The notes: a model not told the origin generated them from the letters alone. A stretch of DNA of 64,000 nucleotides from an uncultured Tateyamaria sp. (GCF_947496075.1 NZ_CANMBJ010000002.1:806001-870000), one strand, 5' to 3'. Numbered from the stretch's first letter, positions 16,665-26,361 are shown. A program made the numbers and translations.

Positions 16665-19208
16665 TCAGCCCTCGCGAATACGTGTAATCATCTCGGTTGT
16701 GTCGCGGCTCAGGTTCGGGGTCGAGGCGATGCGCTCCAACTCCTTGCCGATCATCGACTGGCGGATCGCGTCGTAGCGGCGCCATGTCTGGAAGGCGGAA
16801 CACATGCGCGCGGTGGTTTGTGGGTTCACCGGATCAAGCTTGATCAGCCAGTCCGCCAGCAGGGTGTAGCCCGATCCGTCCTTGGCATGGAAACCGGCGT
16901 GATGCGCCGCAAAAGTGCCCAAGGTTGCGCGGAACCGGTTGGGGTTCTTCCAATTGAAATCTGCGTGCTTGGTCAGTGCTTTGGCCGTGTCGGCAGCATC
17001 ATCCGGCTTGGCCTCCATCACCTGCAATCCGAACCATTTGTCCATCACCAGGCGGTCATGCTTCCACTGCGCCTCGAACTGGGCCAGGGCCGCATCGCCG
17101 CGGCCCGCGCGGATCAGGTAGGCAAGGGCCGCCAATTGCTGGGTCATGTTGGTGGCGCCGTCGAACTGTGCCTGTGCCATGTCCCCGCCATCAAGCCGTG
17201 TGAGCAGAGACAGCGCCGCGTTCCCCAATGCGCGCTGCCCCGATTGCTCTGCGTCCGGGGCATATGGGCCGTGCACCTGATGGCGTGTGTACAGGTCGGG
17301 AAGGGCGTTCGACGCGCGTTGTGCCAGCGCCTGTCGGTGGCTTTCGCACGCATCCCAGATCGCGTCCGGGTCCGGCGTTGTGCCGTTGGCATGCAGGTCG
17401 GCGGCCAATTGCGACTGACCGGGCAGGGCCAGGCAATAGGCGCGGTAGGCGGGGTCGAGCGTGTCGTCGATCAGCAGGCCCGCCACCCCGTCGAGCCATT
17501 TGGCGTCGGGCGCGCTGCCTTTTGTCACCGCACTGATCAGGGATGCTTTGCCAAGGTTGCGCGCGGCTTCCCAGCGGTTGAACGGGTCGGTGTCATGGGC
17601 CAGCAGGAATGCGTGGTCGGGGGTATGCTCCAATACGATGGGCGCCGAAAATCCGCGCAAGATCGATGGCACTGGTTTGGCACCCAACCCCGGAAAGCTG
17701 AAGCTTTGGCTGTCTTTGGTCAGTTCCAGCACCTGGGTTGGCAAAACCTCGTCCCCGTTTGGACCTAACAGGCCGACAGCAATCGGGATCACCTGCGCCT
17801 GCGGTTCCGGAGTTGCGGCAGAGGGTGGAGTGAGTTGCTCGAATGTCAGCGTATATGTGCCATTGTCAAAGCTGTCCGTGACGGCGACCCGTGGCGTGCC
17901 GGCTTGTGAATACCAACGTTTGAACTGCGTCAGGTCACGGCCCGTGGCATCCTCGAAAACCTTGAGCCAGTCTTCGATCGTGGCCGCGTCGCCGTCGTGA
18001 CGGTCAAAGTAGAGGTCGAGCGCTTTGCTATATCCCTCATCGCCCACCAGCGTCTTGAGCATGCGGATCACCTCCGCCCCTTTCTCATAGACTGTGGCGG
18101 TATAGAAGTTATTGATTTCCTGAAAGCTTTCGGGGCGCACCGGGTGGGCGAGTGGCCCCTGATCCTCGGGGAACTGGCGCGCGCGCAAATCGATTACATC
18201 GCTGATGCGTTTTACCGGTTCCGACCGCATGTCGGCGGTGAACTGGCTGTCGCGGAAAACGGTGAGTCCTTCTTTCAGACACAGCTGGAACCAATCCCGG
18301 CAGGTGATGCGGTTGCCGGTCCAGTTGTGGAAGTATTCATGGGCGATGATCGCCTCGATCCGTTCGAAATTGGTGTCGGTCGATGTTTCGGGTGAGGCCA
18401 GAACGGCCGAGGCGTTGAATATGTTCAGCCCCTTGTTCTCCATCGCGCCCATGTTGAAATCGTCCACCGCCACGATGTTGAAGACATCAAGGTCATAGGC
18501 ACGGCCATAGACATCCTCGTCCCATTTCATCGAATCCTTCAGTGCCTGCATGCCAAAAGCACATTTGCCCTCATCCCCGGGCCGGACGTAAAGGGCCAGG
18601 TCCACCTTGCGCCCCTCCATGGTGGTGAAGCTGTCGCGATGGGCGACCAGCTCTCCGGCCACCAGTGCAAAGAGGTACGCGGGCTTGGGCCATGGATCGT
18701 GCCATTCGGCCCAACCGTCACCAGACGCCACCGGATTGCCGTTTGACAGCAGCACAGGGTGCGGTCCGTTGACCCGAACCGAGAAGGTCGACATCACGTC
18801 GGGCCGGTCGGGGTAATAGGTGATCTTGCGGAACCCTTCGGCCTCGCATTGCGTGCAATACATCCCGTTCGACAGGTACAGCCCTTCAAGCGCCGTGTTG
18901 GACGCAGGATCGATCTGCACCTCCGCCTCCCATGTAAAGGGCACGTTGGGCACGTCGCAGGTCAGCCCTTCGTCTGTGAGCTTCGGTTTGACCGCCTCTC
19001 CGTCGATCTTTGCCGCGATCAGCGACAGGTTTTTGCCATGCAGGAAAAACGTCTTGTCGGTGGCGTCGGGGTTTGGCGAGAACTTGATGCGCGATGTGAC
19101 CCGCGTGGCTGAGGGCGCCAGATCGAAGGTCAGATGCACCTCATCCACAACGTAGCCGAAGGGGGTGTAGTCCTTGAGGTAGATCGTCTGTGGGGATGCG
19201 TCGCGCAT
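16665..19208 (-). CDS. pepN: Aminopeptidase N
   Basis: 847 residues from MRDASPQTIYLKDYTP; AAAGGCG lies upstream. Zinc M1 metallopeptidase: GAMEN at 254-258 for substrate N-terminus recognition, HEYFH (290-294) with both zinc His and catalytic Glu291, and downstream Glu313 in LKEGLTVF. The C-terminal half is the family's helical domain, ending in the YDAIRQSMIGKELERIA region. Cytoplasmic removal of N-terminal residues from peptides. Length fits the E. coli type PepN. Divergent from the photolyase gene, 111 bases apart. Confidence 0.97.
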   Translation of the reverse strand: MRDASPQTIYLKDYTPFGYVVDEVHLTFDLAPSATRVTSRIKFSPNPDATDKTFFLHGKNLSLIAAKIDGEAVKPKLTDEGLTCDVPNVPFTWEAEVQIDPASNTALEGLYLSNGMYCTQCEAEGFRKITYYPDRPDVMSTFSVRVNGPHPVLLSNGNPVASGDGWAEWHDPWPKPAYLFALVAGELVAHRDSFTTMEGRKVDLALYVRPGDEGKCAFGMQALKDSMKWDEDVYGRAYDLDVFNIVAVDDFNMGAMENKGLNIFNASAVLASPETSTDTNFERIEAIIAHEYFHNWTGNRITCRDWFQLCLKEGLTVFRDSQFTADMRSEPVKRISDVIDLRARQFPEDQGPLAHPVRPESFQEINNFYTATVYEKGAEVIRMLKTLVGDEGYSKALDLYFDRHDGDAATIEDWLKVFEDATGRDLTQFKRWYSQAGTPRVAVTDSFDNGTYTLTFEQLTPPSAATPEPQAQVIPIAVGLLGPNGDEVLPTQVLELTKDSQSFSFPGLGAKPVPSILRGFSAPIVLEHTPDHAFLLAHDTDPFNRWEAARNLGKASLISAVTKGSAPDAKWLDGVAGLLIDDTLDPAYRAYCLALPGQSQLAADLHANGTTPDPDAIWDACESHRQALAQRASNALPDLYTRHQVHGPYAPDAEQSGQRALGNAALSLLTRLDGGDMAQAQFDGATNMTQQLAALAYLIRAGRGDAALAQFEAQWKHDRLVMDKWFGLQVMEAKPDDAADTAKALTKHADFNWKNPNRFRATLGTFAAHHAGFHAKDGSGYTLLADWLIKLDPVNPQTTARMCSAFQTWRRYDAIRQSMIGKELERIASTPNLSRDTTEMITRIREG

Positions 19209-19319
19209 GGGGTCGCCTTTGTGGTCCAGGGTTGCGCGGACGGTAGGCCGATGGCGCGGCAGCGGCAAGAGTGTCGCGGGTGGGTTGGCAAGGATGTGTT
19301 CACTGCTAGCTTTTGGCGC

Positions 19320-20846
19320 ATGAGGACGGTGGTTTGGTTCAAACGAGATTTGCGGGTGACAGATCACCCCGCGCTTGCACGGGCAGCGGCGCAGGGGGGT
19401 GTGATCCCTCTTTATGTGTTTGAGCCGGACTACTGGGCGCAGCCGGACGTGTCGGGCCGTCAATTCGCGTTTGTGCGTGAGAGCGTTGACGACCTGGCAA
19501 TCGATCTGGCGCGGCTTGGTGCGCCTTTGGTGGTGCGGGTCGGGCGTGTCGTGGATGTGCTGGCTGATCTTCATGCGTGTGTCGGATTTGATGCGCTGGT
19601 CAGCCACGAGGAAACGGGCAGTGCTTGGACCTTTGCGCGGGATCGCGAGGTGGCTGCCTGGTGTCGCGACAACACTGTGGCATGGGAAGAGTTGGCGCAA
19701 TCCGGCGTGGTCCGCCGCCTGAATGGTCGCGACGGGTGGGCCAAGCAGCGCAACGCTTTTCTGCGACAGCCGCAAGTGGATGTCCCCGCGGGGATGACGG
19801 GACCTGTGGTGCCGTCGGATGATGTGCCGCCCTTGGTGGCAGGTGATCATTGTCCGGAACGGCAGCTTGGTGGGCGTCAGATGGCGTTGTCCCTGTTGGG
19901 TTCATTCCTGACGGAGCGGGGGCAGCATTATCGCAAGGACATGTCGTCACCGGTGACCGGTGAGTGGTCCTGTTCCCGGCTGTCCCCTTACTTGGCGTTC
20001 GGTTGTTTGTCGGGGCGCGAGGCGTCTCAGGCCGCTGCAGCGCGACAGCGCGAGGTGAAGGGCACGCGGGAAGGGTGGGGCGGGTCGCTGAAGTCCTTTC
20101 AGGCAAGGCTCGCCTGGCGCGATCACTTCATGCAGAAGCTCGAGGACGAACCGGCGCTGGAACACCGCTGCCTGCATTCGGCCTACGAGGATATGCGCCC
20201 CAAGGTGCCGGATGCCGAACGGCTGGCCGCGTGGGAAAAGGGCGAGACCGGGATCCCCTTTGTCGATGCTTGCATGCGGTATCTGGCGGCGACGGGGTGG
20301 ATGAACTTTCGGATGCGGTCGATGTTGATGGCTGTTGCGTCCTATCACCTGTGGCTCGATTGGCGGGTGACCGGGCTGCATCTGGCGCGCCAGTTCACCG
20401 ATTTTGAGCCGGGCATTCATTGGCCGCAAAGCCAGATGCAATCGGGGACCACGGGCATGAATACCGTCCGCATATATAACCCGGTCAAGCAGGGGAAGGA
20501 TCAGGACCCGACCGGCGTGTTCACACGAAAATGGTGTCCTGAACTGGCACCCGTGCCGGATGCGTTCTTGCAGGAGCCATGGACGTGGGAGGGGGCGGGG
20601 ACGCTGCTAGGCAATGCCTATCCAGCGCCTATTGTGGATGTGTCGGAGGCGGCCCGCGAAGCGCGGGACAAGGTCTGGGCCGTGCGTCGTGGTGGGGCGT
20701 TTCGGGAAGAGGCGCAGCGCGTTGTGCACAAGCACGCCAGTCGGAAGGACCCGCAGGGACATTTTGTTGATGACCGCGCCCCAAGGCGGCGCAAGGCATC
20801 GGTGTCACCAGCCAAGGACAGTCGACAGATGGGGTTTGATTTCTGA
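19320..20846 (+). CDS. Cryptochrome/photolyase family protein
   Basis: 508 residues from MRTVVWFKRDLRVTDHPAL. N-terminal photolyase alpha/beta domain with VSHEETGSAWTFARDREV, then the C-terminal FAD-binding helical domain: RLSPYLAFGCLSGREAS, GIPFVDACMRYLAATGWMNFRMR, DFEPGIHWPQSQMQSGTTGMNTVRIYNPVKQ. The two domains normally hold MTHF or a deazaflavin and FAD. It may be a CPD photolyase or a cryptochrome-like protein; the subclass cannot be assigned by reading. Its stop overlaps the start of the DUF2256 gene (TGATG). Confidence 0.95.
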   Translation: MRTVVWFKRDLRVTDHPALARAAAQGGVIPLYVFEPDYWAQPDVSGRQFAFVRESVDDLAIDLARLGAPLVVRVGRVVDVLADLHACVGFDALVSHEETGSAWTFARDREVAAWCRDNTVAWEELAQSGVVRRLNGRDGWAKQRNAFLRQPQVDVPAGMTGPVVPSDDVPPLVAGDHCPERQLGGRQMALSLLGSFLTERGQHYRKDMSSPVTGEWSCSRLSPYLAFGCLSGREASQAAAARQREVKGTREGWGGSLKSFQARLAWRDHFMQKLEDEPALEHRCLHSAYEDMRPKVPDAERLAAWEKGETGIPFVDACMRYLAATGWMNFRMRSMLMAVASYHLWLDWRVTGLHLARQFTDFEPGIHWPQSQMQSGTTGMNTVRIYNPVKQGKDQDPTGVFTRKWCPELAPVPDAFLQEPWTWEGAGTLLGNAYPAPIVDVSEAAREARDKVWAVRRGGAFREEAQRVVHKHASRKDPQGHFVDDRAPRRRKASVSPAKDSRQMGFDF

Positions 20847-21010
20847 TGGGTCGGATGCGCAAGAAGGCTGATCTGCCCGAAAAAACATGCCCAGTTTGCG
20901 ACCGTCCCTTCACGTGGCGAAAGAAGTGGGAAAAGGTCTGGGACAAGGTGAAATACTGCTCGGATCGGTGCCGTCGCGAGGCGCGGACAAAGCCGTTGCG
21001 GCGGCCTTGA
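20846..21010 (+). CDS. DUF2256 protein, zinc-ribbon-like
   Basis: 54 residues, beginning MGRMRKKADLPEKTCPVCDR. The pattern CPVC...PFTWRKKWEKVW...YCSDRC is the DUF2256 signature, with four cysteines probably binding zinc. The ATG shares one base with the photolyase stop, which implies translational coupling. DUF2256 genes are known to travel with photolyase/cryptochrome genes. No biochemical role is known. Confidence 0.93.
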   Translation: MGRMRKKADLPEKTCPVCDRPFTWRKKWEKVWDKVKYCSDRCRREARTKPLRRP

Positions 21011-21357
21011 GGCGATTTGTCCCCGCGGGGACACGCGTTTCGGTCAGCTCATTGAATTTTCATGGTTTTGTGAAAGTGCCGATGGATCAACGGGTTGACC
21101 CATCGCGCGGTGTGTTTTGTGGATTTTAACCACCGGGAACGCACACTGCACCCCGAAACGGGGCGGCACTTTGTTTGGTCGCAACGGCGGCTTCAAATCC
21201 ATCAGCGATGATGGCCTTCTAAGACGTCGCCCGGCGTTGATGCGAGCGACGTACGGTTCGAGCAAAGACTGCATTACAGGGTCGGGCCGATCACTGCGGT
21301 CTTGGTCCTACGCCGTAATACATGTCCGACAAACGCAGCTGCTTTCCGCAACGCGGT
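21011..21357. other. Gap of 347 bases without a supported gene
   Basis: Between the DUF2256 stop and the TIM-barrel gene stop. A short perfect palindrome GTCCCCGCGGGGAC at 21019-21032 may end the photolyase transcript. A near-perfect dyad lies at 21081-21104 (GATGGATCAAC and GTTGACCCATC, one mismatch) and a CCCCGAAACGGGG hairpin at 21151-21163. Two short ORFs on opposite strands (21117-21377, 21044-21274) overlap each other and show no recognisable protein features. It could be a decayed gene or mobile-element remnant. Confidence 0.5.
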
Positions 21358-22221
21358 CTAGGCAAAAATCGCTTTGAACCTGTCGACACAGAGTCGAAAC
21401 CCGTCTTCGAAGTTACCATTGCCGGGATGGTACACGCTTTCAAAGGAAATCACGCCGTCATAGCCATCGTCCTGCAGGGCGCTGGCCATCGGCTCAAACT
21501 GGTCCGTAAGCTGGCCGTCACCCATGCGGCGCACTTCAAGCGTGGCGCGCGGCGTGTCGACCACGACATCCTTGATGTGAACATGGCCCAGATAGCCTCC
21601 GCGCATTTCTTCATAGCCATCGGGGTAGGCGCGTTCATGGCACCAACAATTGTTGCCCGGGTCCCAAAGCACTTTCAGCGTTTCCTTGGCATCCAGATCG
21701 TCAATGAGTTTCCGCGCCGTGTAACAGGAATTCACAAGCGTGCCGTTGCCCGTCTCAACCGCCAGAACCACGCCTTCGGATTTTGCCAGTTCAACGGCTG
21801 GCGCGATCAGCGGCGGCATCGTGTCCCAGACACCGTGGGCGACATTCCATTTTTCGGCGCCATGACTGCCCCAAAGGATCTGTTCCTTGCGTTGGGTCAT
21901 GATGCGAACCAACGGCGCGCCGACGACATGTGCCATGTCGATGACCCGTTTGAGTGCATCCATGTGTTGGGTGTGCAGCGCATCGCCCGGTCGGTTGGCC
22001 GCCGTCAGTCCCGCAAATATGTGACGGGAGAGACAGGACACGGGCTTGCCCCGGTCACGCAGAAGGCTGTCTATCTTGGCGATTTCCGCTTTTGAGTGAT
22101 CGCCCACCTCGGTGTCGCCAACGAATTGCAGCTCGGCATATTCGAGGTCAAATTCATCCATCACGTCGATGGCGTGGCCAAGATCACGGCTGATGCCGTC
22201 GCAAATGACGCCCAGTTTCAT
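21358..22221 (-). CDS. Sugar phosphate isomerase/epimerase-type TIM barrel
   Basis: 287 residues from MKLGVICDGISRDLGHA. Xylose-isomerase-like TIM barrel (AP endonuclease 2 superfamily): metal ligands appear in LAVETGNGT (Glu), LWDPGNN (Asp), GHVHIKDV (His) and SFESVYH (Glu). Not close to classic hydroxypyruvate isomerase at the N-terminus. Its ATG overlaps the stop of the dehydrogenase gene (ATGA), so the two probably act in one catabolic pathway. Confidence 0.88.
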   Translation of the reverse strand: MKLGVICDGISRDLGHAIDVMDEFDLEYAELQFVGDTEVGDHSKAEIAKIDSLLRDRGKPVSCLSRHIFAGLTAANRPGDALHTQHMDALKRVIDMAHVVGAPLVRIMTQRKEQILWGSHGAEKWNVAHGVWDTMPPLIAPAVELAKSEGVVLAVETGNGTLVNSCYTARKLIDDLDAKETLKVLWDPGNNCWCHERAYPDGYEEMRGGYLGHVHIKDVVVDTPRATLEVRRMGDGQLTDQFEPMASALQDDGYDGVISFESVYHPGNGNFEDGFRLCVDRFKAIFA

Positions 22222-23126
22222 GTCGAACCCTCCGGATTGCGGTGCAGCTGGGCGCCGACGATGTCTTCGATGACGCGGGTGCACACCCAGTTGTCACCGT
22301 CCGGGTATTTCGATTTACCCGCCTGGAAAATCTGCATCGCGGCCGAAGCGGTGTGCATGGGCACGCCAAGATTGGATGCCAGTTCGAGCGATATGGTGAG
22401 GTCCTTGTGCATGGTCGAGATATGGCTGCCCGTGCCTTCGAATTGCCTGTCGATGATGTGCTCCAATGCCGTGTTTGCCACGCCGCAGCCTGCGCCGGAG
22501 GTCGAGAAGACGCGCAACAGGGCACCGCCGGGTACGCCCGCTTTTGCGGCAAGGGCGCTGGCCTCGAACGTGGCGGAAAAGATCGAGCCGATCAGTGTTT
22601 GCAGGCAGGCCTTCATGGTTTGCCCATCGCCTGCCTTGGTGCCGACGTGATGGATGGTCGCCGAGACCGCATTCATGACCGAGGCATTGGCGTCAAGCAC
22701 CGCAGCATCGGCTGCGGCCATCATGGTGAGCGTTCCGTTCTGCGCGCCTGCGAAGCCGCCGGACACGGGGCTGTCAATCAGATGTACGCCTGAGCCTTCC
22801 ATCGCGCGACCGATCGACTGTGCCTCTGCCGGTTTTATCGTGGCCGTGAGGATGATTGTGCCGTCCGGGGACATGTTAGCGACAAGTCCGTCGGAGCCCA
22901 GAATGACCGATTTTGCCTGATCGCCATTCATCACCATCACGAAGACACAGTCCGACTGTGCCCCGATCTCGGCCGGGCTGTGTGCCGGGGTTCCTCCCAT
23001 CTCTTCAAACTGGGCCATGCGATCTTTGCTCAGATCGAGGCCCCAGGTTTGAAACCCATTTCCAATGAGGTTCTTGGCTAGGCCGCTGCCCATGTCGCCA
23101 AGTCCCACTACGCCTACGGTTTTCAT
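22218..23126 (-). CDS. 3-hydroxyisobutyrate dehydrogenase-family oxidoreductase
   Basis: 302 residues from MKTVGVVGLGDMG, with GGGAGG 5 bases before the start. NAD(P)-binding GLGDMGSGLAKNL, the substrate-loop DSPVSGGFAGA, and the catalytic Lys region GDGQTMKACLQ are present. The family includes 3-hydroxyisobutyrate, tartronate semialdehyde (GarR/GlxR) and L-threonate dehydrogenases. Coupling to a TIM-barrel isomerase resembles the threonate (LtnD-OtnI) or glyoxylate (GlxR-Hyi) pairs, but the kinase, aldolase and carboligase partners are absent, so substrate is open. Confidence 0.88.
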   Translation of the reverse strand: MKTVGVVGLGDMGSGLAKNLIGNGFQTWGLDLSKDRMAQFEEMGGTPAHSPAEIGAQSDCVFVMVMNGDQAKSVILGSDGLVANMSPDGTIILTATIKPAEAQSIGRAMEGSGVHLIDSPVSGGFAGAQNGTLTMMAAADAAVLDANASVMNAVSATIHHVGTKAGDGQTMKACLQTLIGSIFSATFEASALAAKAGVPGGALLRVFSTSGAGCGVANTALEHIIDRQFEGTGSHISTMHKDLTISLELASNLGVPMHTASAAMQIFQAGKSKYPDGDNWVCTRVIEDIVGAQLHRNPEGST

Positions 23127-23577
23127 AAAAACCTCCCGCTGTTTTAGGCAGCCGCATTCGGGTGCTGGCTGACATTTCGAAAAGATGCCAAGGGGCATCC
23201 AATTTCGCGGGGATTTCACACGCCGGAGCACGGCGTTGGGCGAGTCCGGAAGACACCCCGCTGCCCAGTTAGGTGAGACAAGGGAAGCCGGATTCCTGGA
23301 TTTCTGCAAGAAAAATTGGGTGCAGATGCGTGCTGTGTCTTTCGGCGCCGATCGAAAGCGGGGTCGTGACCCGAGGATGAACCGCGTTTCCGGAGCTAAC
23401 GGACGCGCCTATGAGGTTTTTTCACGCGTGGTGCGTCTGTGTTTGAGGTCTTATGAAGCTGCACTTTTCGACTGGAAAATGGCATTGGTAAATTTTTTTG
23501 ACCAATGATGTTTACGATAGGAAACTTTTTCTCTAAGCCTTGCGATGAGTCGTAATCCAAGGCCAGGAGGGCATCCT
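23127..23577. other. Divergent promoter region upstream of glcB
   Basis: 451 bases between the dehydrogenase start (minus) and the glcB start (plus), with no supported gene. The ORF at 23185-23508 has no protein features. The last 100 bases are AT-rich and hold the dyad at 23483-23507 and likely glcB promoter elements. Confidence 0.6.
23483..23507 (+). promoter_or_regulatory. Inverted repeat upstream of glcB, candidate operator
   Basis: CATTGGT and ACCAATG, 7-base perfect arms separated by 11 bases (AAATTTTTTTG), about 70 bases before the glcB start. TTGGT/ACCAA half-sites are typical of GntR/FadR-type repressors (PdhR, GlcC, LldR group), but those usually have a much shorter spacer. Inference only. 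Confidence 0.45.
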
Positions 23578-25719
23578 ATGACAGCTTATGTGGACCGCAG
23601 TGATTTGAAAGTGGCGGACAGCCTTGCGCATTTCATTGAAACCCATGCCCTGCCGGGCACTGGCGTTGCGTCGGCCGATTTCTGGGCCGGGTTTTCGGCA
23701 CTGGTGCACGATCTGGGTCCAAAGAACCGGGACCTGTTGGCCGAACGGGAAAGCATGCAGGCCAAAATCGATGATTGGCATGTAGCGCATCGCAGTGCGG
23801 ACCATGATCCGGCGGCCTATCGCGCGTTTCTGGAAGAGATCGGGTATCTTGTTCCGGAGGGGCCTGATTTCGAGATTGAGACCCAGAATGTCGACCCCGA
23901 GATTGCATCGACACCGGGCGCGCAGCTGGTGGTGCCGATCATGAATGCCCGTTTTGCCTTGAATGCCGCAAATGCGCGGTGGGGGAACCTGTATGACGCG
24001 CTCTATGGCACGGATGCGCTGGGCGACCTGCCGACGGGCAAGGGCTACGATCCCGCCCGTGGTGCCCGTGTGATTGCGTGGGCCAAGGCGTTTCTGGACG
24101 AGGCTGTGCCGTTGAGCGAAGGCTCATGGGCTGAGGTCAAGTCTTTGGGCGTGTCTGGCGGGGCGTTGGATCTTGGGGCCTTTTCCTTGTCCGACCCGGC
24201 ACAGTTTCTGGGCCGTGGCGGAGACGAGGAGGCGCAGACCTATTTGTTCCACAACAACCATCTGGCGATCGAGATCGTGGTGGACCGCAATGATGTGATC
24301 GGCGCCTCTGATCCTGCGGGCATTTCTGCGGTCAACCTTGAGTCCGCGCTGTCCACCATCATGGATTGCGAGGACAGCGTGGCCGCCGTTGATGCCGAGG
24401 ACAAGGTTCTGGCCTATGGCAACTGGCTGGGCCTGATGAAAGGCGATCTGGAAGAAAGCTTCGAGAAGGGTGGCAAGGTCATCACCCGCCGGATGGCGAG
24501 CGACCGGACCTATACTGCGTCTGATGGGTCTGACCTGAGCATGAAGGGTCGCAGCCTGATGCTGGTGCGCAATGTGGGGCACCTGATGACCAATCCGGCC
24601 ATTCACGACCGCGACGGCAATGAGGTGGGTGAGGGGCTGATGGACGCCATGATCACCTCCCTGATCGCCATGCACGACCTGAAGAAGACAGAAGGGCTGC
24701 GCAATTCGGTGTGCGGGTCGGTCTACGTGGTGAAGCCCAAGATGCACGGGCCGGTCGAAGTGGCGTTTGCCGACGAGATTTTCACCCGCGTCGAGAAGGT
24801 GCTGGGCCTGCCTGCGAACACCGTCAAGCTGGGCATCATGGACGAGGAGCGTCGCACGTCGGCCAATCTCAAGGAGTGTATCCGGGCGGCGAAGGCGCGC
24901 GTGGCCTTTATCAATACTGGTTTCCTCGATCGTACCGGTGATGAGATCCATACCTCGATGGAAGCGGGGCCGATGATCCCGAAGGGCGAGATGAAGGGCG
25001 CGGCGTGGATTGCGTCCTATGAGGATCGCAATGTCGATATCGGTCTCGCCTGTGGTTTGAAGGGCAAGGCGCAGATCGGCAAAGGCATGTGGGCCATGCC
25101 GGACCGTATGGCGGAGATGCTGGAGCAGAAGATCGGGCATCCCCAGTCGGGCGCGACCTGTGCCTGGGTGCCATCACCAACGGCCGCGACACTGCATGCC
25201 ACGCATTATCACAAGGTGGACGTGATGGCCCGCCAGGACACGTTGAAAGCGGGTGGTGCGCGCGGCACGCTGGAGGATTTGCTGACCATCCCTGTCGCCG
25301 TGGGTCGCAATTTCTCCTCCGAAGAAATTGCCCGCGAGATGGAGAACAATGCGCAGGGCATCCTTGGATATGTTGTGCGCTGGGTGGATCACGGCGTTGG
25401 CTGTTCCAAGGTGCCGGACATCAATGATGTGGGGCTGATGGAGGACCGCGCGACATGTCGGATCAGCGCGCAGGCCATGGCGAACTGGCTGCATCACGGC
25501 GTGGTGAGTGAGGATCAGGTGATGGCGTCCCTCAAGAAGATGGCCGAGGTTGTAGACCGTCAGAATGTGGATGACCCCGCGTATCTGCCAATGGCCCCGG
25601 GTTTTGACGGCGTGGCCTTTCAGGCGGCGTGCGATCTGGTTCTGAAGGGCCGGGTGCAGCCATCCGGTTACACCGAGCCGGTGCTGCATGCGCGCCGTTT
25701 GGAGTTCAAGGCGGCCTGA
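23578..25719 (+). CDS. glcB: Malate synthase G
   Basis: 713 residues from [24 protein letters not shown] precedes the ATG by 7 bases. Malate synthase G condenses glyoxylate and acetyl-CoA to malate. Family stretches include [31 protein letters not shown] (catalytic and magnesium region), [23 protein letters not shown] and [16 protein letters not shown]. Single-chain, as expected for the G form. Adjacent downstream is a GlcG/HbpS-type gene, a common pairing; upstream is a dehydrogenase/isomerase pair that may also feed glyoxylate-level C2/C3 metabolism. Confidence 0.98.
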   Translation: MTAYVDRSDLKVADSLAHFIETHALPGTGVASADFWAGFSALVHDLGPKNRDLLAERESMQAKIDDWHVAHRSADHDPAAYRAFLEEIGYLVPEGPDFEIETQNVDPEIASTPGAQLVVPIMNARFALNAANARWGNLYDALYGTDALGDLPTGKGYDPARGARVIAWAKAFLDEAVPLSEGSWAEVKSLGVSGGALDLGAFSLSDPAQFLGRGGDEEAQTYLFHNNHLAIEIVVDRNDVIGASDPAGISAVNLESALSTIMDCEDSVAAVDAEDKVLAYGNWLGLMKGDLEESFEKGGKVITRRMASDRTYTASDGSDLSMKGRSLMLVRNVGHLMTNPAIHDRDGNEVGEGLMDAMITSLIAMHDLKKTEGLRNSVCGSVYVVKPKMHGPVEVAFADEIFTRVEKVLGLPANTVKLGIMDEERRTSANLKECIRAAKARVAFINTGFLDRTGDEIHTSMEAGPMIPKGEMKGAAWIASYEDRNVDIGLACGLKGKAQIGKGMWAMPDRMAEMLEQKIGHPQSGATCAWVPSPTAATLHATHYHKVDVMARQDTLKAGGARGTLEDLLTIPVAVGRNFSSEEIAREMENNAQGILGYVVRWVDHGVGCSKVPDINDVGLMEDRATCRISAQAMANWLHHGVVSEDQVMASLKKMAEVVDRQNVDDPAYLPMAPGFDGVAFQAACDLVLKGRVQPSGYTEPVLHARRLEFKAA

Positions 25720-25741
25720 ACCGCGTTTTGAACTGGTGGGA

Positions 25742-25791
25742 CCGAGGGGCGCTGCCCCTCGGGCTCCCCGTCGTATTTTCAGTCAGAAGAA
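25742..25791. repeat. Intergenic hairpin-plus-tail repeat, copy C
   Basis: A 9-base stem CCGAGGGGC-GCT-GCCCCTCGG (25742-25762), then the tail TATTTTCAGTCAGAAGAA at 25774-25791, identical over 18 bases to copy A. It lies between glcB and the GlcG-like gene, both on the plus strand, so the element is not restricted to convergent gaps. Confidence 0.88.
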
Positions 25792-25824
25792 ACTGGGGCG
25801 ATGGCCCCGATCAGGAGACAAGAC

Positions 25825-26250
25825 ATGTCGATTTCGTTGCGCAAGGCGCGGACTATTATTCGCAAAGCGTTGGAAAAGGGGCGGGAGATGGAGTTGAAGC
25901 CTCTTTCCGTCGTGGTTCTGGATGCAGGTGGGCACGTGCAGGCCTTTGAGCGTGAGGATGGCGCGGCGCCCGGTCGGTTCGCGATTGCGCAAGGCAAGGC
26001 CTATGGCGCTGTCATGCTGGGCATGGCGGGTACTGCGCAGATGGCGCGGGCTGAACAGCAGGCTTACTTTATGGCGGCGGTGAACGGTGTTTATGGCGGG
26101 CAGGTTGTGCCTGTACCGGGCGGTGTGCTGGTGCGTGACAGGAAAGGGGCCGTTATCGGCGCTGTTGGTGTAACTGGCGACACATCGGACAACGATGCCG
26201 TTGCTGCCGTTGCGGGCATCGAAGCTGCGGCCTTGGTGGCTGAAATTTAG
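25825..26250 (+). CDS. GlcG/HbpS-like heme-binding-family protein
   Basis: 141 residues from MSISLRKARTIIRKAL, with AGGAGA about 8 bases upstream. The fold signature (PLSVVVLDAGGHVQAFEREDGA, PGGVLVRDRKGAVIGAVGVTGDTSDNDAVAAVAGI) is that of the GlcG/HbpS family, small PAS-like proteins some of which bind heme or act in sensing redox stress. No signal peptide, so cytoplasmic here. It follows glcB on the same strand. Confidence 0.9.
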   Translation: MSISLRKARTIIRKALEKGREMELKPLSVVVLDAGGHVQAFEREDGAAPGRFAIAQGKAYGAVMLGMAGTAQMARAEQQAYFMAAVNGVYGGQVVPVPGGVLVRDRKGAVIGAVGVTGDTSDNDAVAAVAGIEAAALVAEI

Positions 26251-26361
26251 GCATCGGCCGCATCTGCGGCTTTTTGCACAGGTCGTTGCGCGCCCGTCTC
26301 TCTGTTCAGGAGGCGGGCGTCTGCGTATATCAGGTCAAACGCAACCAGTGCAGAGGACCCC

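Noticed and set aside
15594..17768. 724-residue plus-strand open frame
   Set aside because: Antisense shadow of the SDR, DUF1993 and pepN genes; no domain, no ribosome-binding site, and the minus-strand genes have clear motifs.
21117..21377. 86-codon plus-strand open frame and its antisense partner at 21044-21274
   Set aside because: Two overlapping frames on opposite strands with no protein features; treated as part of the unexplained gap.
23185..23508. 108-codon plus-strand open frame before glcB
   Set aside because: No ribosome-binding site, no domain, and it lies in what should be the divergent promoter region.
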